Below are positions 1-7,135 of a stretch of DNA of 64,000 nt, piece after piece. This DNA is from CAWCON01 sp963797185 (GTDB lineage: Bacteria > Patescibacteriota > Saccharimonadia > Saccharimonadales > UBA4665), in contig CAWCON010000001.1 in the NCBI GenBank assembly GCA_963797185.1, positions 1-64,000 of the forward strand, given 5' to 3'. Below the pieces are notes generated by a model, which was given only the letters and a program-made list of their open reading frames with translations, had not been told where the DNA came from and made no database searches. Numbering within the stretch: position 1 is the stretch's first letter; each line of letters opens with the position of its first letter. The position numbers and the translations under genes are program-made.

Positions 1-1
1 A

Positions 2-590
2 CTGTCATATCAGAAGGGCGAATTTATTGTGAGACCTGGCGAATCCCCGCCAGGTATTTTTTATATAGAGAGTGGTTTCGTAAAAGCGTATGACATCACA
101 AAATACGGCAAAGAGAATCTCCTAGTTTTTCGAAAGAGTGGTGAGTTTATTGCTCTTACCTGGACTATCACGGGGATCGATCGACATATCATTTATTCAG
201 CGACAGCCCCCACCGTTGTTTGGCAGATTTCTCGCAATAAGTTTCAGGCATTCTTACAAAAGCATCCAAAAGCTGCGCTGCCGGTTATTGAAATGGTGGT
301 AGATATGTATCGAATTCACTCCGAACGCATCCTAAACCTTGAATATGGAAACTGTTCGTGAAAGCCTGATCTCTTTTTTGCTATCAACTTCTAATCGATT
401 TGGTAAGAAGGTAAAAGAAGGAGTGTTAATAGAAGTACCGCTGCGGCATCAAGATATTGCCAGTTCAATTAATGCTAGTCGAGAGACCACTAGCCGGGAA
501 ATGGCATACCTAGAACGCAAAGGACTCGTTTATAATCAGCAGTTGTTTATCACTTTAAGAGATACCAAAAAACTACAAACTTATCTCTAA
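2..590 (+). pseudogene. Crp/Fnr-family transcriptional regulator, 5' partial and frameshifted
   Basis: Reading from the window edge, the first frame gives a cyclic-nucleotide-binding-type beta-roll (KGEFIVRPGE, FYIESGFVKAYD) and stops at 359-361. A second frame (339-590) carries the winged-helix DNA-binding domain, including PLRHQDIASSINASRETTSR, the Crp recognition region. Skipping one T at 353 joins them as ...LEYGN-VRESLISFLL..., which fits the family's connecting helix. The two frames are therefore one gene with one extra base. The 5' end lies outside the window; the GTG at 29 is inside the domain and is not the true start. It could be a real pseudogene, a +1 frameshift site or a sequencing error. 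It is transcribed convergently with the minus-strand operon that ends at 605. The ligand is unknown. Confidence 0.8.
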
Positions 591-604
591 AATCGCTCAA
601 GAAC

Positions 605-1258
605 TCACTTCCACTGAGAAATGCTGCTCTCAATAATCTTAATGATGTCGTCGTGGGTTGGCACATCTTTAACATCATAGTAGTGATCGGTACTAATATA
701 GTCAGCTACCACATTAAGACAATAAACATCGTCAGCAAGAACGTGCATTCTATCAACTGCCGATACGCTGGCAAGCGGCGTAGCAACGACTAATTTTTCA
801 AACTTGATTGGCTTTAAGAAATCGGACGCCGTATCGAGCAAAAAACTTGTTTCTAGGCCATCGGCGACCACTATTATCACATGACCAGACAGTAAATCCT
901 TTCTAATTAACCCGCTTGAACCAAGTAAATTAATCTCATGCAAGCCACCGATACGCTCTTGATCGATAAGGGTACGATATTCGCCCTCCATTTCATCTAT
1001 CTCACCACTGGAATAACTCGGGTTATATGTCATTGACCCTTCCGGGTTAACGGCTGCAAGCGACGCACCTTCTCGCGGTAAGTCAATCGGTGCAGTAAGC
1101 AACATTGTTAACGCACAGTTAATTTGTTGAGCTATGTGTGCGCCAACCATTACTCCTCCGTCATTCAGTGCGACAACGGTACATTTTGACGAATGATAAT
1201 GCGGCGTAATAAGATTAGCAAGTTGTTCTCCTGCTTCGCCTCGACTCTTAAAATACAT
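605..1258 (-). CDS. Phosphoribosyltransferase-like protein with degenerate PRPP loop
   Basis: 217 residues, the usual length for the predicted type I phosphoribosyltransferases of the COG1926 kind. The N-terminus (FKSRGEAGEQLANLI) matches their FxDRxEAGxxLA signature, VVALNDGGVMVGAHIA (residues 28-43) matches the first core strand and loop, and the C-terminal ADDVYCLNVVADYISTD matches the family's end. The PRPP-binding loop, normally VDDGxxTGxT, reads VVADGLETSF (residues 130-139), so one acidic residue and the TG pair are changed. Catalysis is therefore doubtful; a binding or regulatory role is possible. It is the last gene of the run from rpsF, 59 bases after the tlyA stop. Function is not established. 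Confidence 0.65.
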   Translation of the reverse strand: MYFKSRGEAGEQLANLITPHYHSSKCTVVALNDGGVMVGAHIAQQINCALTMLLTAPIDLPREGASLAAVNPEGSMTYNPSYSSGEIDEMEGEYRTLIDQERIGGLHEINLLGSSGLIRKDLLSGHVIIVVADGLETSFLLDTASDFLKPIKFEKLVVATPLASVSAVDRMHVLADDVYCLNVVADYISTDHYYDVKDVPTHDDIIKIIESSISQWK

Positions 1259-1317
1259 ATCGGCAGTTTACCATTTTGTTAGCTGTTGCCGAAACATATG
1301 TACGCTTACTTCTCAAG

Positions 1318-2037
1318 TTACCGAAGCTTGTAGAACCGCTCAACATTGCCTTTTGACCCTGGTACAGTCGAGTCAGCCTTCGCCTCAAGCACAAAGAACT
1401 GTTTGGCCCACTGCTCAAAATCGGCCAGTATCTCTCTCCGTACTCGATCATTTTTTATAATCCCTTTGTGCATCAGACTGCTGTCTATTACCTCAAACTG
1501 CGGTTTTACGAGAACAACGATTTCGGCATATCTGCTAACGAGTTTTCTAACAAATGGGAGAATTTCTCGTAATGAGACAAAGCTGACATCGACAACCACC
1601 AAATCAGGTTTTGATGATAAAGCTTTAATGCTCCTTATATCGGTCTTCTCATGAAGTTCGAGTCGAGGGTCCAAGAGAAGTTTGGGGTTCATTTGGTCGC
1701 TGCCAATTTCAACCGCAATCACCCTTAGTGCACCATGTTCAAGCGCTACTTGGCTGAAACCGCCAGTTGAACTGCCGACATCCAAAACAACTTTGCCCGC
1801 AAACGATAGCCTCAGTTGTTTAAGTGCTAGTGCTAACTTTAGTCCCGCCCGCGATACATACTGTTTATCGATAGCAACCTCAAGTAAAGCAGTCTGGGAA
1901 ATCCGAAGATCAGTTTGAGTAACAACTTTTCCATCTACCCGTACGTATCCAAGTCGAATATAACTTACTGCTTGATGCCGAGAAGTCACTAACCGGCGAC
2001 GCAGTAACTCCTGGTCAACGGAATACATCTTAGTCAT
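1318..2037 (-). CDS. tlyA: TlyA-type 2'-O-methyltransferase (S4 + FtsJ-like rRNA methylase)
   Basis: An N-terminal S4 RNA-binding domain (LLRRRLVTSRHQAVSYIRLG, VRVDGK) is followed by an RrmJ/FtsJ-type methyltransferase. Numbered from the TTG at 2064, the SAM-binding loop is LDVGSSTGGFS (94-104) and the K-D-K-E catalytic set appears as K76, D159, K187 and E242. TlyA proteins 2'-O-methylate rRNA cytidines in mycobacteria; other members are called haemolysins, but the methylase role is the safer reading. I chose the ATG at 2037 (239 residues) because AGGA lies 7 nt before it; the in-frame TTG at 2064 is the alternative. It follows efp closely in the ribosomal-protein operon, consistent with a role in ribosome maturation. 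Confidence 0.85.
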   Translation of the reverse strand: MTKMYSVDQELLRRRLVTSRHQAVSYIRLGYVRVDGKVVTQTDLRISQTALLEVAIDKQYVSRAGLKLALALKQLRLSFAGKVVLDVGSSTGGFSQVALEHGALRVIAVEIGSDQMNPKLLLDPRLELHEKTDIRSIKALSSKPDLVVVDVSFVSLREILPFVRKLVSRYAEIVVLVKPQFEVIDSSLMHKGIIKNDRVRREILADFEQWAKQFFVLEAKADSTVPGSKGNVERFYKLR

Positions 2038-2075
2038 GCGAAAATCCTGACCGGTATCAAACAAATGGGCATCGA

Positions 2076-2642
2076 TTAATCTTTTGAGCGTTCGAGATAC
2101 GAACCCGTGCGACTATCAACTTTAATAATGTCACCCTCTTTAATGAACGCTGGCACTTTGATTGTAATGCCAGTCTCTAAAGTAGCGTCTTTCATAACGT
2201 TGCTGCTCGTGTCGCCCCGAATTGCCGTCTCGGTATAAGTAACCTTAAGCGTAACTTTTCTTGGTAGTTCAATATTAATAATCCGATCATCAAGCAGTTG
2301 AGCAATAACACGATCACCTTCTTTGAGATATCCGATCGACTCACCAACCATCTCTTTTGTAACTGTAAACTGTTCGTAGGTGTCTTCGGCCATAAAATAA
2401 ACACTCTGCCCATCAGCATACAAATACTGGGCGTTTTGATTACTAACATCAGCACTCTCGAGCTGCTCGTTACCTTTGAAAGTTTTATCTAGAACCTTAC
2501 CATCTATCAGGCTCTTGATGCGAACATTGACGATTGAACCACCACGCCCCATAACCTTCTGCGAATAGTCAACCACTTGGAATGGTTCGTGGTTCAGTTG
2601 AAATATGATGCCTTTTTTTAAATCGGTAATCGATAATGCCAT
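2076..2642 (-). CDS. efp: Translation elongation factor P
   Basis: 188 residues with the three-domain EF-P layout: an N-terminal KOW-like domain (MALSITDLKKG), a central OB domain and a C-terminal OB domain ending IKVDSRTGSYLERSKD. EF-P relieves ribosome stalling at polyproline stretches by reaching the P-site tRNA with the tip of a loop in domain I. That loop reads VMGRGGS, with Arg33 where E. coli has the modified Lys34. Arg-type EF-Ps in proteobacteria are rhamnosylated by EarP; no EarP gene is in this window, so the modification state is unknown. Proline-rich proteins encoded nearby, such as the one at 13431-15263, are plausible clients. The gene lies between a small ORF and tlyA in the rpsF operon. 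Confidence 0.93.
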   Translation of the reverse strand: MALSITDLKKGIIFQLNHEPFQVVDYSQKVMGRGGSIVNVRIKSLIDGKVLDKTFKGNEQLESADVSNQNAQYLYADGQSVYFMAEDTYEQFTVTKEMVGESIGYLKEGDRVIAQLLDDRIINIELPRKVTLKVTYTETAIRGDTSSNVMKDATLETGITIKVPAFIKEGDIIKVDSRTGSYLERSKD

Positions 2643-2651
2643 TATTAACTC

Positions 2652-2963
2652 CTATATCTTTTCTTCAATGCTATCTAGCAAATTAAGTGCCCTTTGGGCT
2701 GTCTCGGCTGTTAAGACGTCTGTCGTTTGCGAAACCATAATCTGCCCCCGCAAGTCATCAATTATTGGTCTGATTTTGCTTTGCGGTAGTGTGTCACCGA
2801 TAGCATCCAAAAGTTGGGCTGAGCGTCGACAAAGAGTAACGGCTAAGCCGCCGAAAGGGCTAGCAGTGAAGCCCAACAGAGACCGCCGTGTTTTTGTGAA
2901 TGGTCCAGCCATACTATAAATAAGCTGTTTGAGTTCAGTAGCAAGATCAACTGCCTGACTCAT
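2652..2963 (-). CDS. Small conserved-looking hypothetical protein in the rpsR-efp interval
   Basis: 103 residues, not recognised. No signal peptide or clear membrane segment. The sequence is mostly predicted helical, with basic residues in the first half (FTKTRRSLLGF) and a C-terminal amphipathic stretch (TAQRALNLLDSIEEK). It starts 6 bases after the rpsR stop and ends 9 bases before the efp start, so it is almost certainly co-transcribed with these translation genes. No good Shine-Dalgarno sequence precedes it, which suggests translational coupling to rpsR. A ribosome- or translation-linked role is only guilt by association. Confidence 0.6.
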   Translation of the reverse strand: MSQAVDLATELKQLIYSMAGPFTKTRRSLLGFTASPFGGLAVTLCRRSAQLLDAIGDTLPQSKIRPIIDDLRGQIMVSQTTDVLTAETAQRALNLLDSIEEKI

Positions 2964-2969
2964 ATCAGC

Positions 2970-3173
2970 TTAACTATTAGCAATGAACGGCAATAGAGCA
3001 ATGTGACGAGCTCGCTTTATAGCCTGCGACAGATGACGCTGTTGGCTTTCGGTCAACCCTGTTTTTTTACGAGTTTCAATTTGTCCGTAAATGTTTACAT
3101 AACGCTGTAGGGTTTTAACATCTTTAAAGTCAAAATACGCTATATCTGTCTTATTCTTAAAAATCTTTGCCAT
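2970..3173 (-). CDS. rpsR: 30S ribosomal protein S18
   Basis: 67 residues, slightly short for S18. The family core is clear: IAYFDFKDVKTLQRYVNIYG, then RKKTGLTESQQRHLSQAIKRARHIALLPF, which binds 16S rRNA in the platform next to S6. The rpsF-ssb-rpsR order is the classic bacterial arrangement. It ends 6 bases before the small unknown ORF, and has an AGGAGA-type ribosome binding site upstream (3174-3186 region). The cysteines used for zinc in some S18 proteins are absent. Confidence 0.95.
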   Translation of the reverse strand: MAKIFKNKTDIAYFDFKDVKTLQRYVNIYGQIETRKKTGLTESQQRHLSQAIKRARHIALLPFIANS

Positions 3174-3208
3174 AATTCTCTCCTAATCTGGAATTCTTGT
3201 GATTTACG

Positions 3209-3679
3209 TTAAAATGGTATGTCATCAAGATTAATTGGCTCATCACCAATATCTTCTATTACTACTTCTTCATCTTTCTTTTTGGCCTTTGGTTTTACAG
3301 GAGCTGGTGAAGTGTCATCCCCAGCGGCAGCAGCTTCTTCGCCACTGCCGCGACTATCCAAAAATGTAACATCGTTGGCCACTACCTCAACTTTGTTACG
3401 TTTCTGGCCGTCTTGTTCCCAACTTCGGCTTTGTAAGCGACCCTGAATGAGTGCTCTGCGTCCTTTGCTGAGATATTGCGAAACACGTTCGGCCAAAGGA
3501 CCCCACGCTACAATATCAACGTAATCAGTCGCTTCCTGCCAATCACCCGTTTGGTTACGGTAAGATCGGTTAAGCGCTAAGCTGAAACTGCAAACATTCT
3601 GCCCATTCGGCGTTTGCCGTAGTTCAGGATCACGGGTTAGATTTCCCATTAGTACGACCTGATTAACACTTCTGGCCAT
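3209..3679 (-). CDS. ssb: Single-stranded DNA-binding protein
   Basis: 156 residues. The OB fold occupies roughly residues 1-105 (RSVNQVVLMGNLTRDPELR, TDYVDIVAWGPLAERV, RRALIQGRLQSRSWEQDGQK). A low-complexity acidic/alanine/lysine linker follows, and the protein ends in DDIPF, the conserved SSB tip that docks partner proteins such as polymerases, primase and helicases. It protects single-stranded DNA in replication and repair. AAGGAG stands at a good distance before the ATG. It lies between rpsF and rpsR. A TACAAT hexamer about 30 bases upstream could be a secondary promoter, but I see no matching -35. Confidence 0.95.
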   Translation of the reverse strand: MARSVNQVVLMGNLTRDPELRQTPNGQNVCSFSLALNRSYRNQTGDWQEATDYVDIVAWGPLAERVSQYLSKGRRALIQGRLQSRSWEQDGQKRNKVEVVANDVTFLDSRGSGEEAAAAGDDTSPAPVKPKAKKKDEEVVIEDIGDEPINLDDIPF

Positions 3680-3720
3680 GGCGTTCTCCTTATTTCCTCT
3701 TGTTACTCTTCATTGTACTC

Positions 3721-4122
3721 TTAGGCTTCATCTTTTGGGACGGTTTCCTCTGCAGCTTCTTCTGTCTCGGCAGACTCACCCCGTTCACTGGCTTTTTTAG
3801 CTTTCTCAGCCCGTTCAGCTTCAGCTTTCGCAATCGCTTTTAGGTCTGGTCTTACAATTAAGAACCGGATCACTTCGTCAGTGATATTCAGAACCGTTTC
3901 TATCTTGCGGACACTTTCAGGTAGTAGATCAAGCGTGTAGAAAACGTAGATAGCAGATTCATGTTTTTTGATTGGATAGGCTAACTTTCGCTTGCCCCAA
4001 CTATCTACCTTAGTAATCTTCCCGCTGTTGTCGGTAAAGATTTTCTCAATTCGTGAGGTCGCTTTTTCCAGATCAATTTCTAAATCTGGATCATATAAAA
4101 TAGCTATCTCGTACTGATTCAT
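3721..4122 (-). CDS. rpsF: 30S ribosomal protein S6
   Basis: 133 residues from the ATG at 4122, chosen because AAGGAGATG lies just upstream and MNQYEIAILYDPDLE matches the family's first strand. A longer in-frame start (4167) would add 15 residues outside the family. The ferredoxin-like S6 fold runs to about residue 97 (SWGKRKLAYPIKKHESAIYV, IRFLIVRPD), then a charged Ala/Glu/Lys tail ends in PKDEA. S6 binds S18 on the 30S platform; both are in this operon. It is transcribed from a strong promoter at 4193-4221. Confidence 0.94.
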   Translation of the reverse strand: MNQYEIAILYDPDLEIDLEKATSRIEKIFTDNSGKITKVDSWGKRKLAYPIKKHESAIYVFYTLDLLPESVRKIETVLNITDEVIRFLIVRPDLKAIAKAEAERAEKAKKASERGESAETEEAAEETVPKDEA

Positions 4123-4192
4123 ACTGATCATCTCCTTTGGATACACGCCCATGCGCCATAGTGCCATGAGCTGAGTTAATAATGATACCTGT

Positions 4193-4221
4193 ATTATAAC
4201 CGAATTACTTCACACCGTCAA
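4193..4221 (-). promoter_or_regulatory. Sigma-70-type promoter for the rpsF operon
   Basis: TTGACG (4216-4221) and TATAAT (4193-4198) on the minus strand are separated by exactly 17 bp. The leader to the rpsF ATG is about 65 nt and carries AAGGAG. This is one of the best matches to the primary-sigma consensus in the window. It lies between the two arms of an inverted repeat (see 4198-4246). Confidence 0.85.
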
Positions 4222-4246
4222 AATATCCTCGTGAAGCAAATCGGTT
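4198..4246. repeat. Imperfect inverted repeat overlapping the rpsF promoter
   Basis: The 16-base arms are 4198-4213 (AACCGAATTACTTCAC) and 4231-4246 (GTGAAGCAAATCGGTT), 14 of 16 positions complementary, with a 17-base centre. The -35 element lies in the centre and the -10 touches one arm. It could fold as a weak ftsK terminator (no T run follows), act as an operator for the rpsF operon, or both. Confidence 0.6.
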
Positions 4247-4262
4247 AGCCTTAAAATATTAA

Positions 4263-6461
4263 TTAAGCGTCATCGGGTATTTCGTCGTAAATATCATCCG
4301 GGCCAGTTGCGACAGACGATTTATCTTCGCCACCAAAGACTTCGTCCATGCTGCTAACCAGAACTTCCCGCGGACGAGAGCCATCAGCAGGACTAATAAT
4401 TCCCTGCTCTTCCATTGTTTCAACTAATCGAGCGGCACGGCCATAACCGATTCGTAAGCGTCTTTGAAGTAAGCTAGTGCTGGCCTTTCGTGCTTCAAGC
4501 ACCACATGGACCGCGTCACGCCATAAATCGTCATCAGCATCAGTTGCCCCATACTCAGCCACAACACCACCCTTACCATTAAGCTGCACGGGTTGACTGA
4601 TAATTTCATCATCATACTGAGGCGGTCGCTGCATCCTGATAAAATCAGTGATCTTATTGGTTTCTTCGTCACCAATAAACGCCCCTTGGATACGCTTCGG
4701 TTTTGGCATATCAGAAGTCAAAAACAGCATATCACCTTGCCCGAGTAGTTTTTCTGCTCCCATCTGATCAATAATAGTACGGGAATCAATCTGGCTTGCT
4801 GTTGTAAAAGCGATCCTAGCTGGCACATTAGCTTTAATTAAGCCAGTAATAACATCAACGCTTGGACGCTGCGTAGCCAGTACTAAATGAATACCAACTG
4901 CCCGTGCTTTTTGAGCAATTCTAACAATCAGCGCCTCAACGTCGCGTGCCGCCATCATCATTAAGTCAGCCAGCTCATCGATCACAATCACGATATAGGG
5001 CATACTGGCCTCTTTTTTAAGGCTATTGTATTCGGCGATATTGCGCTTCCCTACATCAGCCAATTCCCGGTAACGACGGTCCATCTCGGCAACTGCCCAT
5101 TTAAGGGCACTGATGCATTTTTCCGGCTCAGTAATAACTGGGGTTAGTAGGTGTGGTATATCGTTATATGGAGCAAGCTCAACACGCTTTGGATCAACTA
5201 GTATCAATTTAAGATCTGAAGGTGTATTGCGATACAGTAACCCTGTCAGAATTGAATTAATCATAATTGATTTACCGGAACCGGTTTGACCCGCAATAAG
5301 CAAATGCGGCATTTTGTCGAGTGCAGCAACAACCGGCGTCCCAACTATGTCTTTACCTATAACTAGGCCAAGATGATCATTGAGGCTTGCCCATTCCTGG
5401 GACTGTAGCAGCGAGCTAATCCTTACCATAGCCGGTTTAACGTTCGGTACCTCGATACCAACTGCCCGCTTGCCGGGAATAGGTGCTTCAATCCTGATAG
5501 TATTGGCAGCCAAATCCAACGCTAGATTATTCTCCAATGCCGTGATTTTAGTTAGTTTTACACCAGTTGAAGGTTTCAGCGTATATTGCGTGACTCGAGG
5601 ACCGATATTGGCACCCTCCATATCAACGTCGATATTAAAGTTTGCTAACGTGTCGTGGATAATGCGTGCATTACCCTCAACGTTCCCGGCATCTGCTTTG
5701 TCTTGCTTCTGATTCAATAAGTCTATTGATGGAAACTTCCAGTCAGGATCACTGGCCAATGTCAGTGCATCCCTGTTCTCTGGTGAAGTAAGCTTTTGAG
5801 CGGTATTTTTCAATGAACTCATTGACGTTCTGTCGCTCGAAGCATGGTGCTCAACCGGTACGCCTTCATTTAATTTAAAGTTTCCCTCTGTTTGAGACTT
5901 AAGACTGGCTAGCTCGGTGTCTTCATCTCCACTACGACGGAATAAATCACCAACCTTTAATAGAACCCTTGGAGAGATACCAAAAGCAAAGAAAGTTGCA
6001 AACATGGCCAGGACAAAAAATACCAACGACGCCGGGAATGTGTCTAATGCATGCAGAATAAGGCCACCTATCGTTAAACCGATGTGACCGCCGTGACCGC
6101 CTATCATAGACCCAGTCGCACTACGGGTCGCAGAGAGAGTAAAGAACAGACTACCCGAAAAGATAAGAACCGCTAACATGCTAATCATTTTCTCAAGCGG
6201 AATTTGGTGATCTTCACTAATAAATTTATAAACACCCCAGTAGACAAGTGCTATTGGCAGTAAGTAGGATGCCCATCCCAGCGCCCAATAGTCACCACTG
6301 AACAGATCTTTTGGCAGTGGTCCACCGGTGCCAAAGCCTCCGAATAATAGTAGTAAGGCGATAATAATGAGGGCAACACCCCCACTCAAAGCCCAAAAGG
6401 CTGATTCTTCAACCACTTGGTCTTTTTTACGATTTCGTGTTGGTTTTTTCTTTTTGGCCAT
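4263..6461 (-). CDS. ftsK: DNA translocase FtsK/SpoIIIE
   Basis: 732 residues. A basic N-terminus is followed by about four membrane segments (roughly 22-45, 60-80, 92-112, 128-165), then a short linker and the motor. The alpha domain contains VTQYTLKPSTGVKLTKI; Walker A is GQTGSGKS (391-398), Walker B is in YIVIVIDELADLMM, and LVLATQRPSVDVITG matches the family. The C-terminal gamma winged helix (about 650-705, LLQRRLRIGYGRAARLVE) normally reads oriented KOPS/SRS sequences. The protein pumps chromosome DNA through the division septum. The linker is short compared with E. coli FtsK. A TACAAT hexamer ends 9 nt before the ATG, suggesting an almost leaderless transcript. Confidence 0.95.
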   Translation of the reverse strand: MAKKKKPTRNRKKDQVVEESAFWALSGGVALIIIALLLLFGGFGTGGPLPKDLFSGDYWALGWASYLLPIALVYWGVYKFISEDHQIPLEKMISMLAVLIFSGSLFFTLSATRSATGSMIGGHGGHIGLTIGGLILHALDTFPASLVFFVLAMFATFFAFGISPRVLLKVGDLFRRSGDEDTELASLKSQTEGNFKLNEGVPVEHHASSDRTSMSSLKNTAQKLTSPENRDALTLASDPDWKFPSIDLLNQKQDKADAGNVEGNARIIHDTLANFNIDVDMEGANIGPRVTQYTLKPSTGVKLTKITALENNLALDLAANTIRIEAPIPGKRAVGIEVPNVKPAMVRISSLLQSQEWASLNDHLGLVIGKDIVGTPVVAALDKMPHLLIAGQTGSGKSIMINSILTGLLYRNTPSDLKLILVDPKRVELAPYNDIPHLLTPVITEPEKCISALKWAVAEMDRRYRELADVGKRNIAEYNSLKKEASMPYIVIVIDELADLMMMAARDVEALIVRIAQKARAVGIHLVLATQRPSVDVITGLIKANVPARIAFTTASQIDSRTIIDQMGAEKLLGQGDMLFLTSDMPKPKRIQGAFIGDEETNKITDFIRMQRPPQYDDEIISQPVQLNGKGGVVAEYGATDADDDLWRDAVHVVLEARKASTSLLQRRLRIGYGRAARLVETMEEQGIISPADGSRPREVLVSSMDEVFGGEDKSSVATGPDDIYDEIPDDA

Positions 6462-6470
6462 TACATGGTT

Positions 6471-6476
6471 ATTGTA
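6471..6476 (-). promoter_or_regulatory. Putative -10 of a near-leaderless ftsK promoter
   Basis: TACAAT on the minus strand, 9 nt before the ftsK ATG, preceded by GC. There is no room for a Shine-Dalgarno leader if this is used. No clear -35 is seen. Confidence 0.45.
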
Positions 6477-6502
6477 GCACAGTTATCAGCGTGCTTACTC
6501 TG

Positions 6503-6799
6503 TTACGTTTCGCTTTCCGGGGGACGAAATTGTGCTTTATAATTCTGAACATCATCAGCCGCCTTTAGCTTGGCAACTTGGGCAGCCCTTACTCGGGCCA
6601 GTTGAGCTTCTGTTGTATTGGGAGGTAGCGATGCCATAAGCTCTTCGAGCTCACCGCGTCGTTGATTCACTACGCTAATAAGCTGAGCTTGTACTGGGTC
6701 TTCTTGTCCTTCCCCATAAAGGATTTCTTCAAACGGAACTGATGTTTCTGGAACTGCTGACGGTTCATCAGATCCAGGATCACTGGGATGGCCTTCCAT
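6503..6799 (-). CDS. Small hypothetical protein upstream of ftsK
   Basis: 98 residues from the ATG at 6799, which has AGGA about 10 nt upstream; an in-frame TTG at 6817 would add 6 residues. Not recognised. The first third is acidic and rich in Pro, Ser, Asp and Glu (probably disordered). The rest (VQAQLISVVNQRRGELEELMASLP, then TEAQLARVRAAQVAKLKAADDV) is predicted helical and could form a coiled-coil hairpin. No membrane segment or signal peptide. It follows another small ORF (6845-7090) by 45 bases and probably shares its promoter. Confidence 0.55.
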   Translation of the reverse strand: MEGHPSDPGSDEPSAVPETSVPFEEILYGEGQEDPVQAQLISVVNQRRGELEELMASLPPNTTEAQLARVRAAQVAKLKAADDVQNYKAQFRPPESET

Positions 6800-6844
6800 A
6801 ATTGCATATCCTACCAATCTTACGTTAGACCCTTTTTGAATAAT

Positions 6845-7090
6845 TTATTGCTGGATATGACCAAGTTGTTCAGGTGATTGCTCGGGTGTGATTGGGTGAG
6901 CATCAACTGGCTGTTGCTCTTGACCACTTAGGACGTTAGCTGCTCTTTGGGCGCCAGTAACGATTATTGGACCCATCTGCTTAGCAGGATCAAGTGGTTC
7001 TAAACGAGAAACTGTGACCCGATTAAAATCCCGATGATAAGGATCAGTTTGTTGATTGACGAATGCGTTGAATTTTTGTTGTTCTGACAT
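6845..7090 (-). CDS. Small hypothetical protein with leaderless promoter
   Basis: 81 residues, not recognised: hydrophilic, Gln/Pro-rich at the C-terminus (EQSPEQLGHIQQ), with one short apolar stretch (GPIIVTGAQRAANVL). No Shine-Dalgarno sequence is present. Instead TTGACT (7121-7126), a 17-bp spacer and TATAGT (7098-7103) end 7 nt before the ATG, so the transcript should begin at or next to the start codon. This well-formed promoter supports the ORF and its start. It lies between rnj and the next small ORF on the same strand. Confidence 0.6.
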   Translation of the reverse strand: MSEQQKFNAFVNQQTDPYHRDFNRVTVSRLEPLDPAKQMGPIIVTGAQRAANVLSGQEQQPVDAHPITPEQSPEQLGHIQQ

Positions 7091-7097
7091 GACTAAT

Positions 7098-7126
7098 ACT
7101 ATACACCAGTATTAGCAATAAGTCAA
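7098..7126 (-). promoter_or_regulatory. Leaderless promoter (TTGACT-17-TATAGT)
   Basis: The -35 TTGACT at 7121-7126, exact 17-bp spacer, -10 TATAGT at 7098-7103, then 7 nt to the ATG at 7090. This is the clearest example in the window of a complete promoter placed so that transcription starts at the start codon. Confidence 0.75.
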
Positions 7127-7135
7127 GTAGGTGTT

